From: Tillandsia leiboldiana
Lineage: Eukaryota; Streptophyta; Magnoliopsida; Poales; Bromeliaceae
NCBI GenBank assembly: GCA_029204045.2
Contig: CM055068.1
Coordinates: forward strand, 35,541,345-35,605,344
Reading direction: 5' to 3'
Length of the DNA: 64,000 nt
The stretch's first letter is position 1; each line of letters starts with the position of its first letter. Below, in pieces: positions 63,962-64,000 of this stretch. The translations under genes and the position numbers were made by a program. The notes under the pieces were generated by a model. The model was not told where the DNA came from, ran no database searches, and worked only from the letters and a program-made list of their open reading frames with translations.

Positions 63962-64000
63962 TTGCATGTGGAATTGAATATTTAATTGGGACTATATGAT

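Larger units (their letters stand above)
60782..64000 (+). mobile_element. LTR 'C' (plus orientation), runs to or beyond the window end, with MITE insertions
   Basis: Starts TGTAAGGATCCGAATTTCC inside LTR E and is homologous to the reverse complement of LTR C-prime (11948-14204): a TTGGACACAAGTG region, a GC-rich part, CGGGCGCCCGAA, TATATA at 61768-61773 and the leader. GC-rich ORFs on both strands at 61067-61784 are overlapping artefacts. The right end is not seen, so the length is unknown. Confidence 0.6.

Overview
This window is a stretch of plant nuclear DNA made almost entirely of nested LTR retrotransposons; I find no convincing host gene. The plant assignment rests on primer sites matching the 3' end of plant initiator tRNA-Met, plant-type Ty1/copia (including SIRE-like) Gag and Pol proteins, a degenerate Ty3/gypsy gag, an extra ORF of the 'putative plant transposon protein' type, and hAT-type MITEs. 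Species cannot be told. All boundaries were located by eye from terminal TG...CA, target-site duplications (TSDs), polypurine tracts (PPTs) and primer-binding sites (PBSs).

Left block (1-14204): a plus-strand LTR ('D', 1-1770 and 11304-11947) is split by a 9.5-kb minus-strand non-autonomous element of LARD type (1771-11298, TSD TGTTC). That element has LTRs of 3.3 and 2.5 kb, a decayed gypsy gag remnant, the last codons of a Tekay/Del-like pol, and two long minisatellites. LTR D ends inside or against another minus-strand LTR ('C-prime', 11948-14204).

Middle block (14575-43579): a Ty1/copia element with 2.17-kb LTRs and a gag-pol frame broken by two amber codons (14580-43574, TSD CACAG). Its 3' LTR holds a 19.4-kb minus-strand SIRE-like copia insertion (22213-41606, TSD ATTAA) arranged LTR-internal-LTR-internal-LTR. 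The second internal unit has intact gag and pol frames, but both units share a deletion of protease and of the start of integrase. A further ORF lies 3' of pol behind its own LTR-like promoter. A 100-N gap and a cluster of single-base indels (about 30.3-35.4 kb) mark a poor-quality patch.

Right block (43580-64000): a solo LTR of a second SIRE-like family (44004-59552, TSD ACGAG) is split by another LTR-internal-LTR-internal-LTR array (44747-59118, TSD CCTAT) whose LTRs are 4.19 kb and whose internal regions are only 0.9 kb. Then come a minus-strand LTR fragment (60084-60781), a plus-strand LTR inserted in it (60782 onward), and three hAT-type MITEs with 8-bp TSDs, two sharing one TSD.

Most notable is structure in the non-coding LTR parts. 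Both SIRE-like families carry, downstream of the TATA box, an array of short hairpins with an invariant TGGATT loop and different but self-complementary stems. Upstream of TATA they carry arrays of CCGG-centred palindromes, and the same palindrome array recurs before an internal TATA box ahead of the extra ORF. The gypsy-type LTRs carry an analogous hairpin array (loops TNGAG...) and a shared splice-donor-like motif AGGTGGGT.
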